DNA of 59,237 bases from assembly GCA_023411555.1 (NCBI GenBank), contig JAEYOQ010000012.1:1-59237 (forward strand), read 5' to 3'. A program made the translations under genes and the position numbers. Origin of the DNA: Bacillota bacterium. Lineage in GTDB: Bacteria; Bacillota; Clostridia; Lachnospirales; Lachnospiraceae. Within the stretch, counting starts at the first letter, position 1. Every line of letters begins with the position of its first letter. Of this stretch, positions 17,481-27,082 are shown piece by piece. The notes below the pieces were generated by a model. That model was not told the DNA's origin. It searched no databases and saw only the letters and a program-made list of their open reading frames with translations.

Positions 17481-19019
17481 TTATTCGTCCTCAAAGCCCT
17501 CATCCCATTCATCATCCCAGATATCTGCCTGTACCTGTCCCTCCGGATTAGCACTGTTGTCTGATACGCGGGATTGACTATCAGCGGGGACATCCTTCTT
17601 ATCTTTCTTTCCCTCGCTCTTATTAGTATCCTTAGGCTTCTCTTCCTCTTCTACCTTTTTCGTTCCTACAGTAACATACTTAGGAGCAGCAGCATAATTA
17701 CTTTTATTTACCAAGGTTCTACTAACCTCTACCCCATTCTCCTTCACAATCTTATAAAGCTCTGCCTTATAGCCAGTATGAGCAGATTGGGTTACCTTAC
17801 GATAAGTCTCTGGCTTTGTAGGATCCTTTGTGATCACATCCGCCGGAGGCTTAGTTTCTGAGAGTACTACGGTTACAAACTCAACCTTACGGTTCTTAGT
17901 ATCTCTCGTCTCTTTACCCCATATATTAAAGGTTATACTTCTACCCTGGGTAGTTGCTTGTATCAGAATCGGAACGTCCGTATTATTCTTAAACTTAAGA
18001 TCCTTATAGGTTCCGGCAATCGCAGCATCTCTGGATAAATCTACATAACTGATTGTCATAGAATGAGGCTGACGCTCAACTATTTCAAGCTCCGCCTGTA
18101 AAACCGCATTATATAAGGTTGTAGTAACCTGACACGCACCTCCACCAACACTATCAATTACCTTACCTTGCAAATATGCTCCGGCAACATAATATCCATT
18201 TTTTTCGGTAAAGGGCGTAAGATATTCATATGCAGAGAATACATCACCGGGATATAATACTGCATTATTAATTAATCTGGCGCCATTCGCAAGATTTGCT
18301 GCCCTGCCTTCCGCAGAATCAGCATAATGCGTAGTAAAGGTTCCAAGTACTGTATTGCATTGCTCCACAACATCTCTTGTATAGATTGGAAGATCATCTT
18401 CTACCACTGCATCGATAACGAGATCCTGGTGATTCCATTTATCAATTGCTGTAGTAACTGCCTGTACCGTGGCATCCACATTAACCTTTTTACCTACGAC
18501 ATGGTCACTATAGATAAACTCACTGTTTTTTCTTTTAACGGTCGCATTAACCGGCTCTATATTATAAGCACTGACATCCTTTTCTACGATTTCCTTGATC
18601 TTTGTCTCATCATAGATAAAGGAAAGAGGATAAACAATGCTCCCCTGCTCAATATCCTTCATATCCTTGTAGCGTTTTATTAGATTACCGCTCTTACCGA
18701 GAGCTAGGGCTGTCTCTATATTATCGTTCTCCTCCACCTCATATCCAATATCTCTCATGGAAGTATAGACAACTTCACTGCCAACCATTATGGCAATTCC
18801 CTTATTCTTTAAACTCTCGACATAATTCTCAACTGCTTCCTCAGCCTGCTTCTTCGTCATACCGCTGACTTCAACTTCATCTATGAATACACCTTTTACT
18901 ATTGTATTATCTTTCTCTTCAGCAGATACATGAACGGTATTTACACTAAGTACAAAGGTTAGAAATAGTAAAGAAATTGCGGATAATAATATTTTCTTTG
19001 TGCCCATATTCATCCTCAC
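17481..19019 (-). CDS. VanW-family exported protein with peptidoglycan-binding-like domains
   Basis: A 512-aa protein with an N-terminal signal or anchor helix (about 9-30). PG_binding_4-type repeats follow (about 45-215; VSGMTKKQAEEAVENYVESL). A VanW core spans about 225-375 (GTFTTHYADSAEGRAANL, YPGDVFSAYEYLTPF, GGGACQVTTTLYNAVLQA). A G5-like segment precedes a low-complexity acidic tail (KKDKKDVPAD and a terminal Asp/Glu/Trp stretch). The family (YoaR-like) is located at the cell wall and its activity is unknown. It is the first gene of the run vanW, AIR-synthase-like, lrp, aminotransferase, with gaps of about 20-40 nt. Confidence 0.92.
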   Translation of the reverse strand: MRMNMGTKKILLSAISLLFLTFVLSVNTVHVSAEEKDNTIVKGVFIDEVEVSGMTKKQAEEAVENYVESLKNKGIAIMVGSEVVYTSMRDIGYEVEENDNIETALALGKSGNLIKRYKDMKDIEQGSIVYPLSFIYDETKIKEIVEKDVSAYNIEPVNATVKRKNSEFIYSDHVVGKKVNVDATVQAVTTAIDKWNHQDLVIDAVVEDDLPIYTRDVVEQCNTVLGTFTTHYADSAEGRAANLANGARLINNAVLYPGDVFSAYEYLTPFTEKNGYYVAGAYLQGKVIDSVGGGACQVTTTLYNAVLQAELEIVERQPHSMTISYVDLSRDAAIAGTYKDLKFKNNTDVPILIQATTQGRSITFNIWGKETRDTKNRKVEFVTVVLSETKPPADVITKDPTKPETYRKVTQSAHTGYKAELYKIVKENGVEVSRTLVNKSNYAAAPKYVTVGTKKVEEEEKPKDTNKSEGKKDKKDVPADSQSRVSDNSANPEGQVQADIWDDEWDEGFEDE

Positions 19020-19183
19020 TTTCTATTGACTAATTTTAATTATTTTGTGGCTAAATGCTGTATTTTCACTGACTTCTTCCTATTTTAACATAAACAGGAT
19101 ATTATTCAAGTTATTCTTTCGTTCGTTGACAAGAGTATAGTATTTATGTATATTTAATACTACATTCAAGTCAACGTGCTTAC

Positions 19184-19288
19184 TTATTGTAGGACGCTGA
19201 GAATAGTCGGAAGTACCATAGCGATAACCAAAATGATTATTATGATGGTAGATATAAGCTTTTTTGATTTTTTATTATAGAAATTCAT
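19184..19288 (-). CDS. 34-aa single-span membrane peptide
   Basis: An ATG at 19288 with AGAGGTG upstream opens a 34-codon frame: MNFYNKKSKK, a hydrophobic Ile-rich helix, then a short polar end (SVLQ). The basic start followed by one transmembrane helix is typical of genuine small membrane proteins. It is transcribed away from the 203-aa hypothetical gene, 47 bp apart. I think similar short peptides occur in Clostridia, but I cannot name a family. It is below normal gene-caller limits. Confidence 0.65.
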   Translation of the reverse strand: MNFYNKKSKKLISTIIIIILVIAMVLPTILSVLQ

Positions 19289-19335
19289 TTATTTCACCTC
19301 TTTAATATTATTTGTACGAAAGGTTGTGAATACAG

Positions 19336-19947
19336 ATGGGAATCCCTGTCGCGTCCATACTATTTGTTATCTTTATTCTTTGGCTTCAATATGAAATAAG
19401 GAAAGATGGAAAAGCATCAAAAAGGTCACTCGAGCTTTTTTGGATGAAAGAGCGTGAAGCCAACTTAGCCCGTCGTAAGGATATCTCACAGTTGGAATAC
19501 CTGACTGTTAACCTAGATCAGCTTCCCATGGATGACCATGAGGATGATACTATTAATTCATATCGTGATACCATTAAAGAATATTCCGAGCGCAAAATGA
19601 TCAATCTGTCCGGCAAAACCAATACCGAGCTAAAACTCGAATACGGAGTTGCCAATTTCAACCTTCTTTCATCCTATGATAGCAATTATACCGCTTTTGT
19701 AAGCATGCTCCAGAAATGGGCGGGAAGACTGAAGGATCGCGGCCATATTTCTGATGCCCAGGCTGTCCTTGAATTCAGTATCTTCTCTTGTCTCACGGAT
19801 GTTACCAAGGCTTATCGGATGTTGGCCGAACTATATCAGCAGCAAAACAGGTCAGAGCAAATCGATGCTATCATTGACATCATCCCTAAAACAAAGATCA
19901 AGGATAAGGAAGTACTAATTGAAGAGCTAAAATCAAAGACTCTTTAA
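19336..19947 (+). CDS. Hypothetical membrane-anchored protein with helical repeats
   Basis: 203 aa. One N-terminal membrane helix (about 4-20), a charged linker (WMKEREANLARRKDISQLEYL) and an all-helical C-terminal half resembling tetratricopeptide-type hairpins (ISDAQAVLEFSIFSCLTDVTKAYRMLAELYQQQ). The C-terminal part is probably cytoplasmic. AAAGG lies 13-17 nt upstream of the ATG. It is divergent from the 34-aa membrane peptide. No enzymatic motif is visible and the function is unknown; a scaffold role is possible. Confidence 0.8.
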   Translation: MGIPVASILFVIFILWLQYEIRKDGKASKRSLELFWMKEREANLARRKDISQLEYLTVNLDQLPMDDHEDDTINSYRDTIKEYSERKMINLSGKTNTELKLEYGVANFNLLSSYDSNYTAFVSMLQKWAGRLKDRGHISDAQAVLEFSIFSCLTDVTKAYRMLAELYQQQNRSEQIDAIIDIIPKTKIKDKEVLIEELKSKTL

Positions 19948-20075
19948 ATTAGTTGTTCCTTCTTACTCAACAGTAATATTATTTATTTTATGCTATTTTA
20001 TAGAAGCAAGCAAGATATTTTTCTTATAAGTAGCCACTACATCCTATGACCTATCTATATTTTTCATTCTTTTGC

Positions 20076-20753
20076 TTACTTTATACGGTTTTCGGTATTT
20101 TTTCCCTTGGCAGAGGGGCACTCTTCCTTAAGAAAGCACTCTTCACACTTGGGGTTTCTAGCTGTGCAAATAGTTCTTCCCAGGGTGATGATCTGTATAT
20201 TGTAGGCAATCCATTGTTCCTTTGGTAACAGCTTCATCAAATCAAATTCTATCTTAACTGGATCATCTTCCTTCGTAAAACCCAGTCGATTAGAAATCCG
20301 CTTAACATGGGTATCTACCACGATACTCGGTTCATGAAATATATTACCCCGAATCACATTCGCTGTCTTTCTACCGACGCCGGCCAGGTTGGTCAGGGCA
20401 TCTATATCACTGGGAACCTCTCCGTTATATTGGTCTACCAAGGTTTTTGCACAGGCAATGATGTTCTTAGCTTTATTCTTATAGAAGCCGGTAGAATGGA
20501 TATCCTTTTCCAACTCCTCCTGCTTTGCTTCTGCAAAGGCCTGTATACTTGGATATTTTTTGAATAAATCCTTTGTAACAATATTTACACGGTCATCTGT
20601 GCATTGTGCACTTAGAATCGTAGCAATTAGCAGCTGCCAAGGTGTCTCGTGATTTAGAAATATCTTATGCTCAGTGGTATATTCCTGATTGAGAGCTGCA
20701 ATAATACGCTCCATCCTCTCCCGTTCCTTTTTTGTAATTCTTTTGTTGGACAA
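20076..20753 (-). CDS. nth: Endonuclease III
   Basis: A 225-aa DNA glycosylase/AP-lyase for oxidised pyrimidines. The helix-hairpin-helix LAGVGRKTANV carries the catalytic Lys, and VVDTHV carries the catalytic Asp. The C-terminal iron-sulfur loop has the C-x6-C-x2-C-x5-C pattern (CTARNPKCEECFLKEEC). Initiation is at TTG 20753, 7 nt after AGGAAGGAGG. It follows the radical-SAM gene closely (about 27 nt), so the two are probably co-transcribed. Confidence 0.97.
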   Translation of the reverse strand: MSNKRITKKERERMERIIAALNQEYTTEHKIFLNHETPWQLLIATILSAQCTDDRVNIVTKDLFKKYPSIQAFAEAKQEELEKDIHSTGFYKNKAKNIIACAKTLVDQYNGEVPSDIDALTNLAGVGRKTANVIRGNIFHEPSIVVDTHVKRISNRLGFTKEDDPVKIEFDLMKLLPKEQWIAYNIQIITLGRTICTARNPKCEECFLKEECPSAKGKNTENRIK

Positions 20754-20780
20754 TTTGTTACCTCCTTCCTAACAGTAAGG

Positions 20781-22499
20781 TTAAAGTCTAACTATTCCTG
20801 CTGACTTTGTTATGGGGTCTCTTTCACTATAATCAAATAATATCGTTGCAGCGTTTTTCACAGCTTTCCCCTCTGCTACGGCCACCTCAATATCATAAGT
20901 AAATTCCTCAATATGAATTATCTTATGTTGCTTACGATACACTTCATAAAGTTCCTTATAATTCTTTCGGTTACCCTCTGCTGCAAAGGCAGGCCTACTT
21001 TTCATATTCTCTCGCAGGAATAGATCCATCAGAAGGATATCCTTAAATAACTCCGAACTCACCTGCTTATCCTGGGCCAGCTCTGGCAGTCCGGAAATAA
21101 CCTGATCACGAAAGAAATCCAGAAGTATTTCATATCTCTTTATCCTGCTGTGGGCTTGGAGCTCCATATGCCTGCTTTCATAATAGGTATAGAGTTCCTC
21201 ATAAAGCTTCATTGGAGAAGAATAATAGTGCTTTAAATATCCTATGGCATTGGTGAATTGCCCACTATTATAATATATCTCAACCATTTCGCAGATGCCT
21301 TTCAGCTTAAGCAACTCCTCAAAAGACAAGTGCTTCGTATATAATACCTCGTAGGGTGGAATATCCCTGTATACGATACCATAGGTCTTGGCATCCTCCT
21401 CCATCGGCGAACCCTTTAACACCTTTAAAAAGCCCAGCTGCAATTGATCCGGTTCCATCTCATACACTTCCCGGAAGGAGCGTTCAAAGCTATGATAATC
21501 CTCAAGGGGTAGCCCCGCGATTAGATCCAGATGCTGATGAATATTCCTGCCTACTTTTATTCGATGCACATTTGCCCGAACTCGGTTAAGATCCATCTTT
21601 CGATGAATGACCTCTACCGTATTCGAATTCGTAGATTGTACTCCAATCTCAAACTGCACTTGTGCAGGACGGAGTGTTGCCAAATATGCAATCTCATCCT
21701 CGTCCAATAAATCTGCAGCTATTTCAAAATGGAAATTAGTTATCCCATTGTCATGCTCCTTAATATATCGCCATATTTCCATAGCGTGTAGCCTATTACA
21801 ATTAAAGGTCCGGTCCACAAACTTCACTTGGGGCACCTGCCTGTCCATCAGGTATTGCAACTCCTGTTTCACCAGCTCTGTATCCCGGAAGCGAATTCTC
21901 TTATCAACGGAAGAAAGACAGTAGCTACAAGAGAAAGGGCATCCCCTACTGCTCTCATAATAAATAATTCTATGATTAAAATCCTCAAGATCCTCATAAG
22001 GGAAAGGAATATCATTGAGAGACAATAATTCACGAGGTTTCGTTATCCTCACCTGATCCCCTTCACGGTAAGCAATTCCAGCAATTTGATCCAGGGAGAA
22101 GCTCCCCTTAGTATAGTGCTGTATCAGCTCGAGGAAGGTTTGTTCTCCTTCTCCCATCATAATCCCAGTGATCTCCGTATTTTCATATAAGCATACTGAT
22201 GGATCATAGGTCACCTCGGGACCACCAAGCCATAGCTTTGCCTCAGGTCTAACCTTTCTAAGCTCCTTGGTCAGACTCAACACCATCTTAATATTCCATA
22301 TATAGCAGGAAAAAGCAATCACATCTGCCTTCTCTTTATAAATTTGTCTAAGGATATCCTCTTCGGAATGGTTAATTGTATATTCTACCAACGATACCGA
22401 ATCATCGAATCCATGCTTCCTGGCATAAGCCCGAAGGCTATGGACAGCCAGATTGGAATGAATATATTTCGCATTAATTGCAACTAGCAACAGCTTCAT
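20781..22499 (-). CDS. B12-binding radical SAM protein (DUF4080-type)
   Basis: About 572 aa. An N-terminal cobalamin-binding domain (about 1-135; LLLVAINAKYIHSNLAVHSL, WLGGPEVTYD) precedes a radical SAM core with the cluster motif CPFSCSYC (about 190-197). A long helical C-terminal extension matches the DUF4080 type. ATG 22499 is chosen because GAAGGAG precedes it; an in-frame upstream ATG lacks a good site. The reaction is unknown; relatives are annotated only as B12-binding radical SAM proteins. It lies upstream of nth. Confidence 0.93.
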   Translation of the reverse strand: MKLLLVAINAKYIHSNLAVHSLRAYARKHGFDDSVSLVEYTINHSEEDILRQIYKEKADVIAFSCYIWNIKMVLSLTKELRKVRPEAKLWLGGPEVTYDPSVCLYENTEITGIMMGEGEQTFLELIQHYTKGSFSLDQIAGIAYREGDQVRITKPRELLSLNDIPFPYEDLEDFNHRIIYYESSRGCPFSCSYCLSSVDKRIRFRDTELVKQELQYLMDRQVPQVKFVDRTFNCNRLHAMEIWRYIKEHDNGITNFHFEIAADLLDEDEIAYLATLRPAQVQFEIGVQSTNSNTVEVIHRKMDLNRVRANVHRIKVGRNIHQHLDLIAGLPLEDYHSFERSFREVYEMEPDQLQLGFLKVLKGSPMEEDAKTYGIVYRDIPPYEVLYTKHLSFEELLKLKGICEMVEIYYNSGQFTNAIGYLKHYYSSPMKLYEELYTYYESRHMELQAHSRIKRYEILLDFFRDQVISGLPELAQDKQVSSELFKDILLMDLFLRENMKSRPAFAAEGNRKNYKELYEVYRKQHKIIHIEEFTYDIEVAVAEGKAVKNAATILFDYSERDPITKSAGIVRL

Positions 22500-22721
22500 A
22501 GATAATCTCCTTCTCCCAAGCCTTCTCACGAACCAATTTTAACATATGTGTTACCCTCATAGCTACTCAATTTATAAAAATTTTAGATTCAATTTAGTAT
22601 CAATTGATTGAAAACTATTGTTTCTGTACAAAGTCGGTAATCACGGCTTCCAGGCTCTTCGTAATTGGATAAAGGTTCATAATAGGGATACACTATCTAT
22701 ATTAACCGTTCTAACGCTGTC

Positions 22722-22750
22722 TAGACATATTGGACACGATATGATATAGT
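22722..22750 (+). promoter_or_regulatory. Promoter of the DUF2156 gene
   Basis: TAGACA (22722-22727), 17 bp, TATAGT (22745-22750). Each hexamer differs from consensus by one base. AGGAGG precedes the ATG at 22784. Confidence 0.65.
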
Positions 22751-22783
22751 GAAATTTAATCGAAAGTGATTTAGGAGGCAACT

Positions 22784-23674
22784 ATGTTAACGTTTGATCC
22801 AATTACTGCTGATAATATATGTAAAACAGCAGATTTTTTTAAATATAAAATCAGCCGCACCAGTGACTATACCATTGGTGCTATGTATATGTGGAGGGAT
22901 TTCTACCAGACCGGTTATACAATCTATAAGGATATGATTTTATATAAAGTTAAATTTTTAAATCGTACCTCATTTACCATCCCAGTAGGAGCAGGCTCTT
23001 TGCCGGAAGCCATTGCGGCAATCAGAGAATATTGTACTGCAAATGACCTCCCTATGTGGTTTTGTACTGTTCCGGAAGAAGGAGTTTCTACTCTGGTGAA
23101 CGATTTTGGCGGTAATCAGCCCTGCGCTACCAATCGTGACTGGGCAGACTATCTATATCGAGCTGATGATCTGGCGGACATGGCCGGAAGAAAATACAGC
23201 GGACAGCGAAATCATATCAACAAGTTTAAAAAGCTCTATCCAAATTATAATTATCAGCGGATAACAACAGAGAATATTCCTAGAGTCGTTGATTTTTTAA
23301 TGGATTATGAGAAAAACCACAGCAAGGAAGCATCCCTTGCACAAGAGGAGCTAAAAAGAACCTTGGAGCTTATTCCATATCTGGACAAGTTTAAGCTTCC
23401 GGGTGGCTTTATCGAGGTGGATGGCCTTATTGTTGCTCTGGCAATCGGTGAGGTCATTAAAGACACCTTATACTGTCATATCGAGAAGGCAAATCGTGAC
23501 TATCCTGGATCTTACCAGATGATCGTCAAGGAATTCTCCAGTGATATGCGAGATAGCTTCGGTATTCAATATATTAACCGAGAGGAGGATGTAGGAGACC
23601 TCGGGCTTCGTACCTCAAAGCTATCCTATCATCCTGTCGCCCTATTGGACAAGTATTGTGTGCTGATACCCTAA
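22784..23674 (+). CDS. DUF2156 protein, GNAT-like (MprF C-terminal-type) acyltransferase
   Basis: A 296-aa protein of the DUF2156 family, built of two tandem acyltransferase-like folds as in the aminoacyl-phosphatidylglycerol synthase soluble domain. Motifs seen: DYTIGAMYMW near the start, YSGQRNHINKFKKLYP in the middle, and QYINREEDVGDLGLRTSKLSYHP at the end. Unlike MprF it has no membrane flippase domain. The likely activity is transfer of an aminoacyl or acyl group to an unknown acceptor. It ends tail-to-tail with the next gene with a 4-bp overlap. Confidence 0.93.
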   Translation: MLTFDPITADNICKTADFFKYKISRTSDYTIGAMYMWRDFYQTGYTIYKDMILYKVKFLNRTSFTIPVGAGSLPEAIAAIREYCTANDLPMWFCTVPEEGVSTLVNDFGGNQPCATNRDWADYLYRADDLADMAGRKYSGQRNHINKFKKLYPNYNYQRITTENIPRVVDFLMDYEKNHSKEASLAQEELKRTLELIPYLDKFKLPGGFIEVDGLIVALAIGEVIKDTLYCHIEKANRDYPGSYQMIVKEFSSDMRDSFGIQYINREEDVGDLGLRTSKLSYHPVALLDKYCVLIP

Positions 23675-24099
23675 AAAAACTTATAATGAGGCTTATCCTC
23701 TTTCATAAGCAGGTAACGGAGCATATCGTCCAGTAATATGGCCGGTAAAGATAAAAAGAACCAAAAATTCGTATAAAGCAGACAGATCTGACCGAGAAAA
23801 TTATAAGGAAGCTTCGAATAATCCCAAACATTCAGCTTGAGCCAGAGATTAACGACAATACCAACGATCAGCTCCACAAGGGTGACAATGAGCGCTGAGA
23901 TGACCATTTGACTGAGAATCGACATATCCCAGGAATAGGTCTCATTTAACAGGCCGATCAGCACAAAGCAGAGTCCCCCGGCTACCAGCATTGATACATG
24001 AGAATAACCGCGGCTAAGGATTTCAATAGCTCCGTACAGAAATCCACCTGTCAGAAATAAAAAGGTATATTTCAAGAAACGATTATATATCAAAAGCAT
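23671..24099 (-). CDS. PF06541-type putative ABC-transporter membrane protein
   Basis: 142 aa with about four predicted membrane helices. The signature WDYSKLPYNFLGQICLLYTN is typical of PF06541 (CmpB-like putative ABC-transporter permease). Despite the family name, no ATPase gene is adjacent and a transport role is unproven. Its stop overlaps the stop of the convergent DUF2156 gene. Confidence 0.88.
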   Translation of the reverse strand: MLLIYNRFLKYTFLFLTGGFLYGAIEILSRGYSHVSMLVAGGLCFVLIGLLNETYSWDMSILSQMVISALIVTLVELIVGIVVNLWLKLNVWDYSKLPYNFLGQICLLYTNFWFFLSLPAILLDDMLRYLLMKEDKPHYKFF

Positions 24100-24137
24100 A
24101 TTATTCCCCCAAATAAATATATTCCTCAGTAAGTGAG

Positions 24138-24230
24138 GGGCTGTGGCATGATAGATAGACGATTCAGCTCATATGGAAGGTATACACCTTACCAGAGCGA
24201 TTGATTATCATTAAACCACAGCCCTTTTTT
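24138..24230 (+). ncRNA. Candidate small structured RNA ending in a terminator
   Basis: GGGCTGTGG (24138-24146) pairs perfectly with CCACAGCCC (24216-24224), followed by six T. Inside, GCTC/GAGC and AAGGTATACACCTT give further pairing, making one long ~85-nt stem-loop. The T-run is only on the plus strand, where no gene precedes it, so a short independent RNA is possible. No promoter was clearly recognised. Confidence 0.4.
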
Positions 24231-24394
24231 CGTCCAATGAAACCGTGTTTGATTCTACTTTATTAATTATACGCAAAACCATAAGAGAATATATCGATTT
24301 TTATATTATGGAAGCAACTTACTGTGAGCACTCGCGCATTTGGAATTTATCTGCCTATGGCGAATCTCTTTCTTGTATCTGTTTTTGCGCAGTA

Positions 24395-24424
24395 AAAAAG
24401 GACAGCTATGGGACTGTCCTTTTT
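24395..24424. terminator. Bidirectional terminator
   Basis: AAAAAGGACAG (24395-24405) and CTGTCCTTTTT (24414-24424) form a perfect stem with T-runs on both strands. It is probably the terminator of the ftsH transcript, about 155 nt after the stop codon. Confidence 0.85.
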
Positions 24425-24578
24425 CGGAGAAGGTATTTTTGTTACTTATGGGGGTGTAGCAAAAACTATATAATGTATTGGGGTTTACAAACATAGTATA
24501 CCACGGTGTTCGACAAAAGTGTGCACAAACTTTACAAATTTTTGTTCTCGTTTTCGTCGTTCTGCACAATGCGCTATG

Positions 24579-26411
24579 CTAAATTGAAACCTCATGTCCC
24601 TCAAAGAGTGCCTCAAATTCTTCTCTGGATATTCTCTCTTTTTGCATTAAAAGGTCAGCGCAAGAATCTAGCACATCCTTATACTCTATCAGGATTCGTT
24701 TTGCTTCCGCATAGCATGCATCAATGATTGACTTAACCTCATCATCAATACGATTCGCTACGTTTTCGCTATAGCTTCTTGTGTGTGCTAAATCTCTACC
24801 GATAAACACTTCATCGTCATCATTATCATAGTTCACCATACCAATTGAATCTGAGAAGCCATATCTGGTAATCATAGCTCTTGCTGTCTTTGTCGCAACC
24901 TTAATATCCTGGGAAGCCCCGGTCGTAATATCCTCGAATACCAGCTCCTCTGCAGCTCGGCCTGCCAGATCTACGATAATCTCCTGCCTCATTCTTCCCT
25001 TAGTATTGAACATCTCATCTCTTTCCGGCAGAGGCATAGTAAAACCGGCTGCACCATTACCCGTTGGTATGATTGAGACGGTATATACGGGTCCCACATC
25101 CGGGAGGACATGAAATAGGATTGCATGACCAGCCTCATGGAAAGCGGTAATCCGTTTTTCCTTCTCAGTGATCACCTTACTCTTCTTTTCTGTTCCAATA
25201 CCAACCTTGATAAAGGATTTCTTGATATCTTCACTGGTGATAAAGCTTCTGTTATCTCTCGCAGCATTGATTGCCGATTCGTTCATTAGGTTCTCCAAAT
25301 CGGCTCCGGTAAATCCGGCAGTTGTCTGAGCAACCTGCTTTAAATCAACATCATCCCCAAGTGGCTTTCCTTTGGCATGTACCTGAAGAATCTCTTCTCT
25401 TCCCTTAACATCTGGTCGTCCAACTGTAACCTTACGGTCAAATCGACCGGGACGTAGAATAGCAGGATCAAGAATATCCACACGGTTCGTTGCAGCCATT
25501 ACGATGATTCCTTCATTAACCCCAAAGCCGTCCATCTCAACCAAAAGCTGATTTAAGGTCTGTTCTCTTTCATCATGGCCACCACCCATACCGGTGCCTC
25601 TACGCCTTGCTACCGCATCTATCTCATCAATAAAAACAATACATGGCGAGTTCTTCTTTGCATCCTCAAACAAGTCTCTTACTCTTGAAGCGCCAACACC
25701 AACAAACATCTCAACGAAGTCTGAACCAGAGATGGAGAAGAAAGGAACACCTGCTTCACCTGCCACTGCCTTCGCTAATAAGGTCTTACCTGTTCCCGGA
25801 GGTCCTACAAGCAGTACTCCCTTAGGGATTCGCGCGCCAACCTGGATGTACTTTTTAGGAGATTTCAAGAAATCTACGATTTCCTTTAATTCATCCTTTT
25901 CTTCATCCAAGCCTGCCACATTCTTGAAGGTCGTATTCTTATTCTCATCCGTAGTCATCTTAGCACGGCTTTTACCAAAATTCATAACTTTGCTGTTGCC
26001 GCCACCAACATTTGCCTGATTGGATAGGAATGAAAAAAGCACAATTATTATTACAAACACCAGAATATAAGGTAAAATTGAGGTTAAAAATATGCTGGGT
26101 TTTGAAACTGGATGGGTAATCGGATTGATCCCCGCTTCAAATGCAGCATTCTCAATCGCTGCGGTATCTAACACATTAAAAGTCACATTGTCACCATCGT
26201 TAAATGTAACCGTTACTTCACCGGTTGGTACCTCCTCATTTGGGTATATATCGACCGATTTTACCTGGCCATCCTTTACATCCTTCACATATTGTGTGAT
26301 TGAGTATTCACCCTGACCACTTAATTCGATATTGTTCGATATATAAAATGTAGCAATCACAATAAGCAGGATTATGATATACCAACCATACCCCTTCATC
26401 TGTTTTCTCAC
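24579..26411 (-). CDS. ftsH: ATP-dependent zinc metalloprotease FtsH
   Basis: A 610-aa membrane-bound AAA+ protease that degrades misfolded and regulatory membrane proteins. Two N-terminal membrane helices (about 8-26 and 108-130) flank an extracellular domain. The AAA module has Walker A GPPGTGKT (about 203), Walker B IVFIDEID and the second region of homology (ATNRVDILDPAILRPGRFD). The zinc protease motif HEAGH lies near residue 425. A GTG start at 26411 sits 7 nt after AAAGGAGGT. It is the last gene of the conserved tilS-hpt-ftsH run. Confidence 0.98.
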   Translation of the reverse strand: MRKQMKGYGWYIIILLIVIATFYISNNIELSGQGEYSITQYVKDVKDGQVKSVDIYPNEEVPTGEVTVTFNDGDNVTFNVLDTAAIENAAFEAGINPITHPVSKPSIFLTSILPYILVFVIIIVLFSFLSNQANVGGGNSKVMNFGKSRAKMTTDENKNTTFKNVAGLDEEKDELKEIVDFLKSPKKYIQVGARIPKGVLLVGPPGTGKTLLAKAVAGEAGVPFFSISGSDFVEMFVGVGASRVRDLFEDAKKNSPCIVFIDEIDAVARRRGTGMGGGHDEREQTLNQLLVEMDGFGVNEGIIVMAATNRVDILDPAILRPGRFDRKVTVGRPDVKGREEILQVHAKGKPLGDDVDLKQVAQTTAGFTGADLENLMNESAINAARDNRSFITSEDIKKSFIKVGIGTEKKSKVITEKEKRITAFHEAGHAILFHVLPDVGPVYTVSIIPTGNGAAGFTMPLPERDEMFNTKGRMRQEIIVDLAGRAAEELVFEDITTGASQDIKVATKTARAMITRYGFSDSIGMVNYDNDDDEVFIGRDLAHTRSYSENVANRIDDEVKSIIDACYAEAKRILIEYKDVLDSCADLLMQKERISREEFEALFEGHEVSI

Positions 26412-26560
26412 TGGTCAACCTCCTTTATTGCTGTATAGCAGAATCGCCTAGCAATTCTGTTGTCATATATTATTATAATAGGTATGCATACTAAGGTTAC
26501 CTATCGAACCAAATAATCACAAGTTCATTGAAGAGCTTGTGATTTCTTAAACCTAGAAGC

Positions 26561-27082
26561 CTAGTTTTCTACAACGCCTACGTAAGGTAAGTTTCTGCAA
26601 TACTGGTCGTAATCGAGACCATAGCCTACTACAAACTCATCTGGTATAACAAACCCCACGTATTTAACATCTACATTAGTTACTCTTCGATCCGGCTTAT
26701 CAAGAAGAGTGCAAATCTCCAGACTCTTGGGTGCTCTGGTTCCCAGCAGATTCTTAAGATGTGCCAGTGTATGCCCAGAATCAATGATATCTTCAATAAT
26801 AAGAACATTTCTATCCTGTATCGATTCATCTAGGTCCTTAAGGATACGTACTCTACCCGAGCTTACGTGTTCGCTTCCATAGCTTGATACAGACATAAAG
26901 TCCATTGTGACAGGAATAGACAGGCGCTTAGCAAGATCACAGCTAAAAAAAACACTGCCTTTTAATATACAGATAAGATGAACACTCTCACCTTCATAAT
27001 CCTTACTGATCTGGTCTGCAAGCTCCTTCACTCTCTGACTAATCTGCTCCTCAGATATCATTACTCTTATTTTATGATCCAT
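26561..27082 (-). CDS. hpt: Hypoxanthine phosphoribosyltransferase
   Basis: A 173-aa purine-salvage enzyme that makes IMP/GMP from hypoxanthine/guanine and PRPP. The PRPP loop is VLIIEDIIDSGHTL, and the base-recognition and flexible-loop segments are VGFVIPDEFVVGYGLDYD and SSYGSEHVSSG. Its ATG lies inside the end of tilS (11-nt overlap), with the GGAGG site in tilS coding sequence, which implies translational coupling. Confidence 0.97.
   Translation of the reverse strand: MDHKIRVMISEEQISQRVKELADQISKDYEGESVHLICILKGSVFFSCDLAKRLSIPVTMDFMSVSSYGSEHVSSGRVRILKDLDESIQDRNVLIIEDIIDSGHTLAHLKNLLGTRAPKSLEICTLLDKPDRRVTNVDVKYVGFVIPDEFVVGYGLDYDQYCRNLPYVGVVEN

Larger units (their letters stand above)
24100..24578. 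other. Intergenic region with two hairpin structures
   Basis: This 479-bp gap between the PF06541 gene and the end of ftsH contains the 24138-24230 hairpin and the terminator at 24395-24424. Frames of 83-87 codons exist on both strands across the hairpins, but they have no ribosome binding site or recognisable protein. I consider the region non-coding. Confidence 0.6.

Noticed and set aside
24245..24569. Overlapping frames of 83 and 87 codons on opposite strands
   Set aside because: They run through a bidirectional terminator and have no start signals.
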